64,000 bases of DNA from Bradyrhizobium canariense (GTDB taxonomy: Bacteria; Pseudomonadota; Alphaproteobacteria; Rhizobiales; Xanthobacteraceae), in contig NZ_VSST01000037.1 of assembly GCF_019402665.1 (NCBI RefSeq), positions 124,001 to 188,000 of the forward strand, in the 5' to 3' direction. A model generated the notes under the pieces. The model searched no databases. It saw only the letters and a program-made list of their open reading frames with translations, and was not told the DNA's origin. The translations under genes were made by a program, and so were the position numbers. This document shows, piece by piece, positions 53,097 through 62,391 of the stretch (the stretch's first letter is position 1; every line of letters begins with the position of its first letter).

Positions 53097-54361
53097 TCAG
53101 CTACGCTCGCCAGCCCCAAGAAGAACAGTCCGAGGCATCGCTCCCGCCGGTCGAGGAGCATATTGCGCCGGCGCCACGCGTTTCCGTCCAGGCTTTCTGC
53201 GAGACCGTGGAAACGGCGGCCGCCGTGCAGTCGGCCGGCGAAGATCGCCGTCTCGGCAAGGCCCATCTGAAGATCCAGATGGGGGGTATGGCGGCTGCGG
53301 TCGAAGCCTACCGCTCGGCACCCACGCCGAACGTGATCGTGCTCGAAAGCGACGGCCGCAACGACCTCCTGGGCGGGCTCGACCATCTGGCGACCGTCTG
53401 CGACGCCGGCACCCGCGTGGTCGTGATCGGCCGCATCAACGACGTCACGCTCTACCGCGAGCTGGTGCGCCGCGGCGTCAGCGACTACGTGCTCGCGCCG
53501 GTCGGCGCGATCGACGTCGTGCGCTCGATCTGCAACCTGTTCTCGGCGCCGGAAGCCAAGGCCGTCGGCCGCATCATCGCCGTGGTTGGCGCCAAGGGCG
53601 GCGTCGGCGCGTCAACTATCTCCCACAATGTTGCCTGGGCGATCGCCCGCGATCTCGCGATGGACGCGGTCGTCGCCGACCTCGACCTCGCCTTCGGCAC
53701 GGCCGGGCTCGACTATAACCAGGATCCGCCGCAGGGCATTGCCGACGCCGTGTTCTCGCCCGATCGCGTCGACACCGCCTTCATCGACCGCCTGCTGTCG
53801 AAATGCACCGACCACCTCAGCCTGCTGGCGGCGCCGGCGACGCTCGACCGGGTCTATGATTTCGGCGCCGACGCCTTCGACGCCGTGTTCGACACGCTGC
53901 GCTCCACCATGCCCTGCATCGTGCTCGACGTTCCGCACCAATGGTCGGGCTGGACCAAACGCGCCCTGATTGGGGCGGACGACATCCTGATCGTGGCGGC
54001 GCCCGACCTCGCCAATTTGCGCAACGCCAAAAACATGTTCGATCTCCTGAAAGCCGCGCGCCCCAACGACCGGCCGCCGCTCTACTGCCTGAACCAGGTC
54101 GGCGTGCCGAAACGGCCCGAAATCGCCGCGGCGGAGTTCGCCAAGGCGATCGAGAGCCAGCCCGTCGTCTCGATCCCGTTCGAGCCGCAGATCTTCGGCT
54201 CGGCGGCCAATAACGGCCAGATGATCGCGGAAATCTCGGCCAACCATAAGTCGATCGAGATGTTCCTTCAGATCGCCCAGCGCCTGACCGGCCGCAGCGA
54301 AACGAAGAAGCAAAAATCGTCCCTGCTTTCACCCCTGATTGACAAGTTGCGGGGAAAATAG
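53093..54361 (+). CDS. cpaE: Pilus localisation ATPase CpaE/TadZ
   Basis: MinD/ParA-like protein that places the Tad machine at the cell pole. Residues about 60-150 form an atypical receiver domain (NVIVLESDG, VVVIGRINDVTLYRELVRRGVSDYVLAPV); the ATPase starts at about 160 with a deviant Walker motif GAKGGVGAST, where the usual GK-T/S lysine is replaced by alanine, as is usual in TadZ. 422 residues from ATG 53093; the earlier frame lies in cpaD. Confidence 0.9.
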   Translation: MISYARQPQEEQSEASLPPVEEHIAPAPRVSVQAFCETVETAAAVQSAGEDRRLGKAHLKIQMGGMAAAVEAYRSAPTPNVIVLESDGRNDLLGGLDHLATVCDAGTRVVVIGRINDVTLYRELVRRGVSDYVLAPVGAIDVVRSICNLFSAPEAKAVGRIIAVVGAKGGVGASTISHNVAWAIARDLAMDAVVADLDLAFGTAGLDYNQDPPQGIADAVFSPDRVDTAFIDRLLSKCTDHLSLLAAPATLDRVYDFGADAFDAVFDTLRSTMPCIVLDVPHQWSGWTKRALIGADDILIVAAPDLANLRNAKNMFDLLKAARPNDRPPLYCLNQVGVPKRPEIAAAEFAKAIESQPVVSIPFEPQIFGSAANNGQMIAEISANHKSIEMFLQIAQRLTGRSETKKQKSSLLSPLIDKLRGK

Positions 54362-54382
54362 GCCGCCGCATGGAGTTTTTAA

Positions 54383-55843
54383 GTGTTCGGTAAGCGTAGC
54401 GGAACAGACGCCGACGCCCGGGCCCCGAAGCCCGGTGCCGTGTCGCCAGAGCCTGCCCAGGCTCCGGCGCCCGCCGTGTCGCGCGTGCCGCCGCCGGCAG
54501 TCTCGTCGCCGCCGCTCGCCCCGGCGAAGCCTGCGCCGACCATGGAAGCCCGCCGCTCGGACAATTATTACGAGGTTAAGGCGACCATCTTCGGCGCGCT
54601 GATCGAGGCCATCGACCTCGCCCAGCTCGCCAAGCTCGATTCGGAGTCCGCGCGCGAGGAAATCCGGGACATCGTCAACGAGATCATCGCGATCAAGAAC
54701 ATCGTGATGTCGATCGCCGAGCAGGAAGAGCTGCTCGACGACATCTGCAACGACGTCCTCGGCTACGGTCCGCTGGAGCCGTTGTTGTCGCGCGACGACA
54801 TCGCCGACATCATGGTCAACGGCGCCGACACCGTCTACATCGAGGTCGCCGGCAAGATCCAACGCACCGGTATCCGCTTCCGCGACAATCAGCAGCTCCT
54901 CAACATCTGCCAGCGTATCGTCAGCCAGGTCGGCCGGCGCGTCGACGAATCCTCGCCGATCTGCGACGCGCGCCTGGCCGACGGCTCCCGCGTCAACGCC
55001 ATCGTGCCCCCGCTGTCGATCGACGGCCCTACGCTCACCATCCGCAAGTTCAAAAAGGACAAGCTGACGCTCGATCAGCTCGTCAAGTTCGGCGCAATCT
55101 CGCCGGAAGGCGCGGAAATCCTCCAGATCATCGGCCGCGTCCGCTGCAACGTGCTGATCTCCGGCGGTACCGGCTCGGGCAAAACCACGTTGCTCAACTG
55201 CCTGACCAACTACATCGAGCACGACGAGCGCGTCATCACCTGCGAAGACGCCGCCGAACTCCAGCTCCAGCAGCCGCACGTAGTGCGACTGGAGACCCGC
55301 CCGCCCAACATCGAGGGCGAAGGCCAGGTGACCATGCGCGAACTGGTGCGCAACTGCTTGCGTATGCGTCCCGAGCGCATCATCGTCGGCGAAGTCCGCG
55401 GACCCGAGGCGTTCGACCTGCTCCAGGCCATGAACACCGGCCATGACGGCTCGATGGGCACGCTGCACGCCAACAATCCGCGCGAGGCGCTATCGCGCTG
55501 CGAATCCATGATCACGATGGGCGGCTTCTCCCTGCCTTCACGCACCATCCGCGAGATGATCTGCGCCTCGATCGACGTCATCGTCCAGGCAGCGCGGCTG
55601 CGCGACGGTTCGCGCCGCATTACCCACATCACCGAAGTGATGGGCATGGAAGGCGACACCATCATCACCCAGGACGTCTTCCTCTACGACATGGTCGGCG
55701 AGGACGCCAACGGCAAGATCATCGGCCGGCACCGGTCGACCGGAATCGGCCGCCCGAAATTCTGGGAACGCGCCCGCTATTACGGCGAAGAGAAGCGCCT
55801 TGCCGCGGCGCTCGACGCCGCGGAAGTGGCGCCGCCGACGTGA
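54383..55843 (+). CDS. cpaF: Flp pilus assembly ATPase CpaF/TadA
   Basis: Hexameric secretion ATPase powering pilus assembly. A proline-rich linker (residues 10-55) is followed by the N-terminal domain (LEPLLSRDDIADIMVNGADTVYIE) and the VirB11-like ATPase with Walker A SGGTGSGKTTLLN (about 258-270), the aspartate box CEDAAELQLQQPHVVRLETR and RIIVGEVRGPEA (about 332-343). GTG 54383 is the start, with GGAG seven bases upstream. 486 residues. Confidence 0.93.
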   Translation: MFGKRSGTDADARAPKPGAVSPEPAQAPAPAVSRVPPPAVSSPPLAPAKPAPTMEARRSDNYYEVKATIFGALIEAIDLAQLAKLDSESAREEIRDIVNEIIAIKNIVMSIAEQEELLDDICNDVLGYGPLEPLLSRDDIADIMVNGADTVYIEVAGKIQRTGIRFRDNQQLLNICQRIVSQVGRRVDESSPICDARLADGSRVNAIVPPLSIDGPTLTIRKFKKDKLTLDQLVKFGAISPEGAEILQIIGRVRCNVLISGGTGSGKTTLLNCLTNYIEHDERVITCEDAAELQLQQPHVVRLETRPPNIEGEGQVTMRELVRNCLRMRPERIIVGEVRGPEAFDLLQAMNTGHDGSMGTLHANNPREALSRCESMITMGGFSLPSRTIREMICASIDVIVQAARLRDGSRRITHITEVMGMEGDTIITQDVFLYDMVGEDANGKIIGRHRSTGIGRPKFWERARYYGEEKRLAAALDAAEVAPPT

Positions 55844-55859
55844 GCAGGTCAGCACAGCC

Positions 55860-56837
55860 ATGAACATGCAAGTCCTTGCCCTCGCCTTCCTTGCCACCGC
55901 GACCGTCGGCGGCCTCGCCTGGGTCTTCCTTTATCCGATGCTGTCCGGGGAACGGAAGGCCGAGAGCCGCCGCGCCTCGATCTCGCGCGCCGAGGCGCCC
56001 ACGGCCCGCGCCGCCGAGAAGACGCAGCGCTCGCGCCGCGAGCAGGTCGAAACCTCGCTCAAGGATCTCGAGGCGCGGCGCCAGCAGGAGAAGAGCGTAT
56101 CGCTCAGTGTTCGCCTGTCGCAGGCCGGCCTCGACTGGACGCCGCAGAAATTCTGGATCGCATCCGCCGTCGTGGCGGGCGTGCTGTTCGCAGTCGCCTT
56201 GTTCATCGGCGGCGGCCTGCTCGGTGCCGCCGGCTTCGCTTTTGCCGGCGGGCTCGGTCTGCCCCGCTGGGCGCTCGGCTTCCTGAAGAAGCGCCGCGAA
56301 AACAAGTTCCTGGCCGCCTTGCCCGATGCCGTCGACGTCATCGTCCGCGGCATCAAGGCGGGCCTGCCGCTGTTCGAATCGATCAAGGTGGTCGCCGCCG
56401 ACGCGCCAGAGCCGCTACGCTCCGAGTTTCTGTCCATCATCGAGACGCAGGCGATCGGCATGCCGCTCGGCGAGGCCTGCACGCGACTCTACGATCGGAT
56501 GCCGCTGCCCGAGGCCAATTTCTTCGGCATCGTCATCTCGATCCAGCAGAAATCGGGCGGCAACCTCTCCGAAGCGCTCGGCAACCTCTCCAAGGTGCTG
56601 CGCGACCGCAAGAAGATGAAAGAGAAGATCCAGGCGATGTCGATGGAAGCCAAGGCCTCGGCCGGCATCATCGGCTCGCTGCCGCCGATCGTGATGTTTC
56701 TCGTCTACCTCACGACGCCGGGATACATCTCGATGCTTTGGACTCATCCCACCGGCCAGCTCATGCTGGTCGGCTGCGTCGTCTGGATGTCGATCGGCAT
56801 CATGGTGATGAAGAAGATGATCAATTTCGACTTCTGA
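55860..56837 (+). CDS. tadB: Flp pilus inner-membrane platform protein TadB
   Basis: One of two GspF-like platform subunits. 325 residues from ATG 55860: an N-terminal helix, a basic cytoplasmic stretch, two central helices (WIASAVVAGVLFAVALFIGGG), the T2SSF domain (ALPDAVDVIVRGIKAGLPLFESIKVVA, then QKSGGNLSEALGNLSKVLRDRKKM) and two C-terminal helices. It follows cpaF by 16 bp. Confidence 0.9.
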   Translation: MNMQVLALAFLATATVGGLAWVFLYPMLSGERKAESRRASISRAEAPTARAAEKTQRSRREQVETSLKDLEARRQQEKSVSLSVRLSQAGLDWTPQKFWIASAVVAGVLFAVALFIGGGLLGAAGFAFAGGLGLPRWALGFLKKRRENKFLAALPDAVDVIVRGIKAGLPLFESIKVVAADAPEPLRSEFLSIIETQAIGMPLGEACTRLYDRMPLPEANFFGIVISIQQKSGGNLSEALGNLSKVLRDRKKMKEKIQAMSMEAKASAGIIGSLPPIVMFLVYLTTPGYISMLWTHPTGQLMLVGCVVWMSIGIMVMKKMINFDF

Positions 56838-56846
56838 TGGTGCCTT

Positions 56847-57821
56847 ATGGTAGAGTTCCTCGTTGCGAAACTTCACGACGTTCACTTCATGACGATGCTG
56901 CTGGCGGCCATCGCCGCCAGCGCCACCGTCTATACGCTGGTGATGCCGCTGTTCGCCGGCGAGGGCCTTTCCAAGCGCATGAAGGCGGTTGCGAACGAAC
57001 GTGAGCGCATCCGGCAGCGCGAGCGCGAGCGCCTCCACAAGAGTGAAAAAGTCTCGCTGCGACAGACGCCGAAGCAGCTCGTCTCGAAGGTCGTCGATGA
57101 CTTCAACCTGACCAAATGGCTCGCGCAGGAAGCTGCGCGGGACAAGCTCATCATGGCGGGCTATCGAGGCCAGGCGCCCTACATCACCTTCCTGTTCGCC
57201 CGCCTGGTTGCCCCGATCGTGCTATTCGTCGGTTCGGTCATCTACGTGTTCCTGATCGCGCACATGCAGCAGTCGTTGCCGATCAAGATCGGCATCTGCG
57301 TCGGTGCGGCCTATCTCGGACTTCAGGCGCCAATGCTGTTCCTCAGGAACGCGATCTCCAAGCGCCAGCTCTCGATCAAGCGCGCCTTTCCCGATGCGCT
57401 CGACCTGCTCCTGATCTGCATCGAATCCGGCATGTCGGTCGAGATGGCGTTCCGGAAGGTCGCGGTCGAAATCGTGAGCCAGTCGATCGCGCTGTCCGAG
57501 GAGTTCACCCTGACCACGGCCGAGCTGTCATATCTGCAGGATCGCAAGGTCGCCTACGAGAACCTCGCGCGGCGCACCGGGCTCGAGGGCGTCAAGTCGG
57601 TATGTCTCGCGCTCCAGCAGGCCGAGCGTTACGGCACCCCGCTCGGTCAATCCTTGCGGGTGATGGCGCAGGAAAATCGCGACATGCGCATGAACGAAGC
57701 CGAGAAAAAGGCCGCAGCACTGCCGCCGAAGCTGACGGTACCGATGATCCTGTTCTTCCTGCCGGTGCTGTTCGTCGTCATCCTCGGGCCGACGGGGATC
57801 AAGGTCACCGAGATGCAATGA
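56847..57821 (+). CDS. tadC: Flp pilus inner-membrane platform protein TadC
   Basis: Partner of TadB, 324 residues, with the same plan: N-terminal helix (MTMLLAAIAASATVYTLVMP), central helices, T2SSF domain (AFPDALDLLLICIESGMSVEMAFRKVA, then QQAERYGTPLGQSLRVMAQENRDMR) and a C-terminal helix ending ILGPTGIKVTEMQ. It starts 9 bp after tadB. A hairpin GCGGACCG/CGGTCCGC (57830-57849) follows the stop but has no T-run. Confidence 0.9.
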   Translation: MVEFLVAKLHDVHFMTMLLAAIAASATVYTLVMPLFAGEGLSKRMKAVANERERIRQRERERLHKSEKVSLRQTPKQLVSKVVDDFNLTKWLAQEAARDKLIMAGYRGQAPYITFLFARLVAPIVLFVGSVIYVFLIAHMQQSLPIKIGICVGAAYLGLQAPMLFLRNAISKRQLSIKRAFPDALDLLLICIESGMSVEMAFRKVAVEIVSQSIALSEEFTLTTAELSYLQDRKVAYENLARRTGLEGVKSVCLALQQAERYGTPLGQSLRVMAQENRDMRMNEAEKKAAALPPKLTVPMILFFLPVLFVVILGPTGIKVTEMQ

Positions 57822-57895
57822 CGTTAGACGCGGACCGCGCACGGTCCGCGGGCGCCTTCAAGATTGGAAGATCAAGACTCGAAGATCACGTCTGA

Positions 57896-58738
57896 TCAGT
57901 CGGGCTGGCCGAGCGAGGCGACCGGAATCCGCTTCGGCGCACCCCGCCGGACGTCGTTGCGGGTCAGCATTTCCTTGAGATAGGCGACGTTGGCCACAGC
58001 CTGGTCCGGCGGCAGGTCCGCTTTCACGATGGTCTCGGCTTCGGCGAAGCGGCCCTGGAGACCGACGACCAGACCGAGATTCTGCCGCACCCGCGCGTTT
58101 GCGCGCGGCGAGGCATAGGCTTGCCGCAGGGCGTCTTCGGCCTTCGGCAGGTCTCTCGACAACATATAGGACAGGCCGAGATTGGAGAGCACACCGGGAT
58201 CGCCAGGCGCGATCTTGAGCGCGCTCGCATAATAGGAGCGCGCTTCCTCGTGACGGCCCATCTGATCGAGCGCGGTCCCCTGTACCGAGAGCAGGCGCCA
58301 ATCCGGGTTATCGGGCGAATGCGCCTTCGACAACACGTCGAAGGCTTGCTGGAAATTGCCGTTGTCGGAGAGCGCGCGGCCGTATTGGGCCATCAGCGCC
58401 TTGTTGCCGGGATTGGCGATGGTCGCCTGCTCGAGCACGGCGGCGGCCTGGGCGTGCTGGCCGTTGGCGCGCAAGGCCTGACCGTAGGCGAGCGCCGCAT
58501 CGGCGTCTTTGGGATTGGCACGATAGCGCTCGCCATAGACTTCGGCAGCACGCGCGGGATCGGTGGGAGCGGCTTCCGCTCGCGGCCCGCCCGAGCCCGT
58601 GACGTCGGAGAGTTTCGACATCGCCGTGCAGCCGCCGAGGCCCATGGCCACCGCCGCGACCAGCGAGGTGGACGCGAAAAGCCGGGCAAGACTGAGCCGT
58701 CCAAGACTGAACCGTTCAAGACCGAACCGTTGACGCAT
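57896..58738 (-). CDS. tadD: TPR-repeat lipoprotein TadD
   Basis: A 280-residue pilotin-like protein of the Tad system: signal with lipobox (VAAVAMGLGGC, cysteine near residue 37) and about five tetratricopeptide repeats (YGERYRANPKDADAALAYGQALRANG, then repeats to about residue 235). TadD is thought to aid secretin assembly. It converges with tadC. Upstream of its start lies TTAACC...GGTTAA (58793-58813), a dyad of CtrA-like half sites with unusual 13-bp spacing. Confidence 0.82.
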   Translation of the reverse strand: MRQRFGLERFSLGRLSLARLFASTSLVAAVAMGLGGCTAMSKLSDVTGSGGPRAEAAPTDPARAAEVYGERYRANPKDADAALAYGQALRANGQHAQAAAVLEQATIANPGNKALMAQYGRALSDNGNFQQAFDVLSKAHSPDNPDWRLLSVQGTALDQMGRHEEARSYYASALKIAPGDPGVLSNLGLSYMLSRDLPKAEDALRQAYASPRANARVRQNLGLVVGLQGRFAEAETIVKADLPPDQAVANVAYLKEMLTRNDVRRGAPKRIPVASLGQPD

Positions 58739-58832
58739 GACGCTTTGACTCTCGAGCCGATTGATCGAGCCGAACGCGCCAGCAATAGACTGTTAACCCT
58801 AACGGCCGGTTAATTCCCCGGACCCGCGTCCC

Positions 58833-60347
58833 TCACTGCGGCGCCGGCGGCGGGACCTTGCCGCCGAGACCCGGATCGAGACCGAGCGCCTTTGCCTGCT
58901 CGTTCAGGTCTCGCAGCAATTGCAATCGTTGCCGCGTCTCGATCTCGAGATCGATACCCGGGCGCGCCACCCTCGGCAATTCGCGCCGAAGGTCGTCACG
59001 ATTGACCAGACGCCTCGCGCGGAGCTCGTCGAGCTGAAAATCGTCGATGCCGAGCACATTTGCAGATTGTTCGATCAACCGACGCAGCAGCGATGTCACC
59101 GTGGCCGCGGCGTCGACCTCATGCTTGCGTGCGGATCTCGATAACTTGCTTTCGAGATCTGCCCAGACGTGGGAGGTGACGAGATAGACGTGGAGCAAAT
59201 CGGCCCAATCCGCCTCGCCATCGGCATAGAAGGCGCGGCGCAGCAGGAGCCGGCGGGCGAATGCCGCGACCTGATCCCGTTTCAGCGTCGTGCATGCGTC
59301 GATCTCGATGCCCGACTGGACGGCCGGATCTCGGGAAAAATCCCGCCCGGCCGGCAGCCCGACGACGCCGTGCGGCAGGTTGGAATCGAGGAGCCTGAAG
59401 ACACCATCCTTGCGCGGACGTGAGTAGCGGGCGATCGCGAAGCGATACTCGGTGCGGCCGCCATGGGACATCGGATGGGACATCGGGCCGAAATGGATGA
59501 CGTTGAAGCCGGCGTCGTCACCGGCCTGCCCGGTCGATGACGGACAGGACAAGACGTAGATCGTGCGCCAGAATGCTTCATCGCTCTCGCTCGACATGGC
59601 GCGCGGATCGGGAATCGAATAGCGCGTCAACCCTTCGACATGCCGGTGTCCGTGCAGAACCAGATCGACGTTGAGCGATGTCGCCGCTTCGAGGAAGGTC
59701 GCGGGCGCGGCGAGATACATCAGCGGTTCGTCGGGCACGCCGAGAAACCGCTTTCCTTCTCCGGTCGCCTGCGGCAGTGGATGATGGTGCAGCGCCAGTA
59801 CGCGCACGAGGTTTTCCACCGGCTCGGCATAATCGGCGCGGCCGCCCGAGCCGAGGCTGCCCGCGAGCTCGACGCTCAGCCGCGCGGAATCCGAAACCAT
59901 GGCGTTATAGGCGCTCTGGTCGACGTTGCCGCTCGCGAGCGTCGTGAGGCTCGCGCGGTTGGAATCCAGCAGCACCAGATCGAGGCCGGCCTGACGGTAG
60001 TAGACGCTCTTCGAGGTCCGCGGCAAATGCAGGTAATCATAGACGTCGTAGCGGCCTGCACGCTGGCTCGAGCGCTTGACGTCGTGATTGCCGGCGATTG
60101 CCTGGATGTCGGTGAACAGCCCGGTCTGTCGGAAGGACGCGATGACTGCGAGCGCTTCGTCGAGCGCAGGCGGCGTCGGGTCGCCCACGATATCGCCGGT
60201 GATCAGCAGGATGCGATCGGGAATGTCCGCGAAGTCCGCCATCCTCTCGCGAATTGCGGCATTGAGCGTCTCGATCGTCGCAAGCAGTCGACCAGACCCG
60301 TCCAGATGCAGGTCGGAAATCTGTACGATGACGAACGATCTATCCAT
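58833..60347 (-). CDS. Metallophosphoesterase with a helical C-terminal extension of unknown function
   Basis: A 504-residue cytoplasmic protein. The first 270 residues or so are a calcineurin-like phosphoesterase with all metal motifs: ISDLHLDG, GDIVGD, GNHD, LHHHPLP and LHGHRHV. The remaining part (to residue 504) starts with a beta-rich section (AFWRTIYVLSC, TEYRFAIARYSRP) and continues as a mainly helical region (ARRLLLRRAFYADGEADWADLLHVYLV onward) ending in a proline-rich tail; I do not recognise it. ATG 60347 begins MDRSFVIVQ. No partner is obvious apart from the small membrane protein upstream. Substrate unknown. Confidence 0.75.
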   Translation of the reverse strand: MDRSFVIVQISDLHLDGSGRLLATIETLNAAIRERMADFADIPDRILLITGDIVGDPTPPALDEALAVIASFRQTGLFTDIQAIAGNHDVKRSSQRAGRYDVYDYLHLPRTSKSVYYRQAGLDLVLLDSNRASLTTLASGNVDQSAYNAMVSDSARLSVELAGSLGSGGRADYAEPVENLVRVLALHHHPLPQATGEGKRFLGVPDEPLMYLAAPATFLEAATSLNVDLVLHGHRHVEGLTRYSIPDPRAMSSESDEAFWRTIYVLSCPSSTGQAGDDAGFNVIHFGPMSHPMSHGGRTEYRFAIARYSRPRKDGVFRLLDSNLPHGVVGLPAGRDFSRDPAVQSGIEIDACTTLKRDQVAAFARRLLLRRAFYADGEADWADLLHVYLVTSHVWADLESKLSRSARKHEVDAAATVTSLLRRLIEQSANVLGIDDFQLDELRARRLVNRDDLRRELPRVARPGIDLEIETRQRLQLLRDLNEQAKALGLDPGLGGKVPPPAPQ

Positions 60348-60613
60348 TTTGCGTCGCTCATTTGCGAATGTCGCGCCGCGCAAACGATGAGAGAAATGCC
60401 TTCGACGATCAGGTTCAGGCCGGTTTCAACCCAGGCCGTGATGAGCCAGGTAGCAATGACTTTCGCCACGTGCAGAACCCGCACGACACAATCTAAAATA
60501 TTGGCCAATAATGCCACAACCGCAGCGCTAGTAAAGCCCCGCGGCCGCTCGCGCGAACCGCGGATCTTGGCATGAGATACGGAGCCCGCCCGATGATGGT
60601 TTCGCACACTTGA

Positions 60614-60817
60614 TCAATATTCGATGGCGAGCCGCTTGCGGATTTCGTCAATGCGCTTGTCCAGTGCATCGAACCGCGCGTGAACGGAGCGGTCGTGGAG
60701 ATAAAAGGCGTAACCGCCGGCAAGGAACGCGAATATCCAATGATGATGCTCGACATAGCCAAAAATCGCCTCGACCGCCTGGCCGATGAATGTGACCACG
60801 CTCCACACAAATTCCAT
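60614..60817 (-). CDS. Small membrane protein with C-terminal coiled coil
   Basis: A 67-residue protein: MEFVWSVVTFIGQAVEAIF, one membrane helix (IFAFLAGGYAFYLH), then a charged coiled-coil end (ARFDALDKRIDEIRKRLAIEY). The ribosome site GGGAGGAAA, six bases before ATG 60817, is among the best in the window, which supports this start over the longer frame. It lies 266 bp upstream of the metallophosphoesterase on the same strand. Family not recognised. Confidence 0.65.
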   Translation of the reverse strand: MEFVWSVVTFIGQAVEAIFGYVEHHHWIFAFLAGGYAFYLHDRSVHARFDALDKRIDEIRKRLAIEY

Positions 60818-61017
60818 TGCATTTCCTCCCGGCCGGCTTTGTCGTCGGCCGCCGGAGATCTCCGCACCCGACGGCCGTTGCCGGAACCTAGCATGGCCCC
60901 CTTGCTGCGAGTAGCGGATCGCTGAACGGTGGCAGCAAAGCTGATTGCGGCGGCGGCAAAACTCTGCGAAATCTCGTCCGTTCGTATGACCCGCTCGATC
61001 TGGATCCGGACCCGCCA

Positions 61018-62391
61018 ATGCCTTCTGTCTTCGAGACGTCGCCTACCGCCATCCCGATCACCTTCGTCACCAAGTCGAGCTGGGATCAGGTCGCCGAGGG
61101 GCTACCGGCGGCGCAACGCCAGTTCGCCATTGCGAGCGCCTTTACCGCAAAGCCGGGCGGCTATCTCGCGCTGCCCGCGCTCGATGGCGCGATCGCGCAA
61201 GTGCTGTTCGGGCTCGAGGACGAAGGTGCAAGATCGCGCGACCTGTTCCGACCGGGCGCCCTGCCCGGCCTGCTGCCGCCGGGCATCTATCGCTTCGCCA
61301 ATGCACCGCACGATGCACGGCTCGCCGCACTCGCCTTCGCGCTCGGCAGCTACCGCTTCGCCCGGTACCGCAAGGCGGATCGCCCCGAGGTCCGCCTCGT
61401 GCCGCCCTACGGCGTCGACGCGACCGAGATCAACCGCATGGCGGACGCCGCAACACTGGCGCGCGACCTCATCAACACGCCGGCCAATGACATGGGGCCG
61501 GAAGAGCTGGCCGCGGCCGCGCAGGATCTCGCCGCCGAATTCGGTGCAAGCTTTGCCTGCACCATCGGTGACGACTTGAAGACGAATTTTCCGCTGATCC
61601 ACGCCGTCGGCATGGCATCTAGCCGCGCGCCGCGGCTGATCGACATCGGCTGGGGCGACCCGGCCCATCCCAAGGTGACGCTGGTCGGCAAGGGCGTCTG
61701 CTTCGACACCGGCGGGCTCGACTTGAAGCCGTCGAGCGGCATGCTGATCATGAAGAAGGACATGGGCGGCGCCGCCAACGTGCTGGCGCTGGCGCGCATG
61801 GTGATGGATGCGAAGCTGAAGGTGCGACTGCGCGTGCTGATTCCGGCCGTGGAGAACGCGGTCGCGGGCAATGCCTTCCGCCCGCTCGACATCTTCACCT
61901 CGCGCAAGGGCATCACCGTCGAGATCGGCAATACGGACGCGGAGGGACGGCTGGTGCTCGCCGACGCGCTGGCGCTGGCGGACGAGGAAAAGCCGGACCT
62001 GCTGATCGATCTCGGCACGTTGACGGGAGCGGCACGCGTCGCGCTGGGGCCGGATTTGCCGCCCTTTTACACCAATGATGAGGCGCTGGCCGCCGACGTC
62101 GCACGATGCGCGGCGAGGGAGAACGATCCGTTGTGGCGCATGCCACTGTGGCCGCCTTACGATGCGTGGCTGGACTCCAAGACGGCCACCATCACCAACG
62201 CACCGTCAGGCGGCTTTGCCGGCTCGATCATCTGCGCGCTGTTCCTGCAACGCTTCGTCGAACAGGCCAAGAGCTGGCTGCATGTCGACATCTACGGCTG
62301 GACGCCGTCGGCGAAGCCCGCACGCCCCGAGGGCGGCGAGTGCCAGGCCGCGCGCGCGATCTACACATTGTTGAGCGAGCGCTATGCGTGA
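61018..62391 (+). CDS. Leucyl aminopeptidase family protein (M17)
   Basis: Cytosolic dimetal exopeptidase of 457 residues. The C-terminal catalytic domain has VGKGVCFDTGGLDLKPSSGM (metal-binding lysine/aspartate), KKDMGGAA and the M17 signature NTDAEGRLVLADAL. The N-terminal 150 residues are more variable and do not match PepA closely, so this is the second type of M17 enzyme common in alphaproteobacteria. Its stop overlaps the NlpC/P60 gene by 8 bp. Confidence 0.88.
   Translation: MPSVFETSPTAIPITFVTKSSWDQVAEGLPAAQRQFAIASAFTAKPGGYLALPALDGAIAQVLFGLEDEGARSRDLFRPGALPGLLPPGIYRFANAPHDARLAALAFALGSYRFARYRKADRPEVRLVPPYGVDATEINRMADAATLARDLINTPANDMGPEELAAAAQDLAAEFGASFACTIGDDLKTNFPLIHAVGMASSRAPRLIDIGWGDPAHPKVTLVGKGVCFDTGGLDLKPSSGMLIMKKDMGGAANVLALARMVMDAKLKVRLRVLIPAVENAVAGNAFRPLDIFTSRKGITVEIGNTDAEGRLVLADALALADEEKPDLLIDLGTLTGAARVALGPDLPPFYTNDEALAADVARCAARENDPLWRMPLWPPYDAWLDSKTATITNAPSGGFAGSIICALFLQRFVEQAKSWLHVDIYGWTPSAKPARPEGGECQAARAIYTLLSERYA

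Noticed and set aside
54329..55468. 379-residue open frame opposite cpaF
   Set aside because: Antisense shadow of the CpaF ATPase.
60348..60613. Hydrophobic minus-strand frame (about 60 residues with membrane-like stretches) before the metallophosphoesterase
   Set aside because: Codon use is unlike the genome, there is no ribosome site, and it runs out of frame into the phosphoesterase gene.
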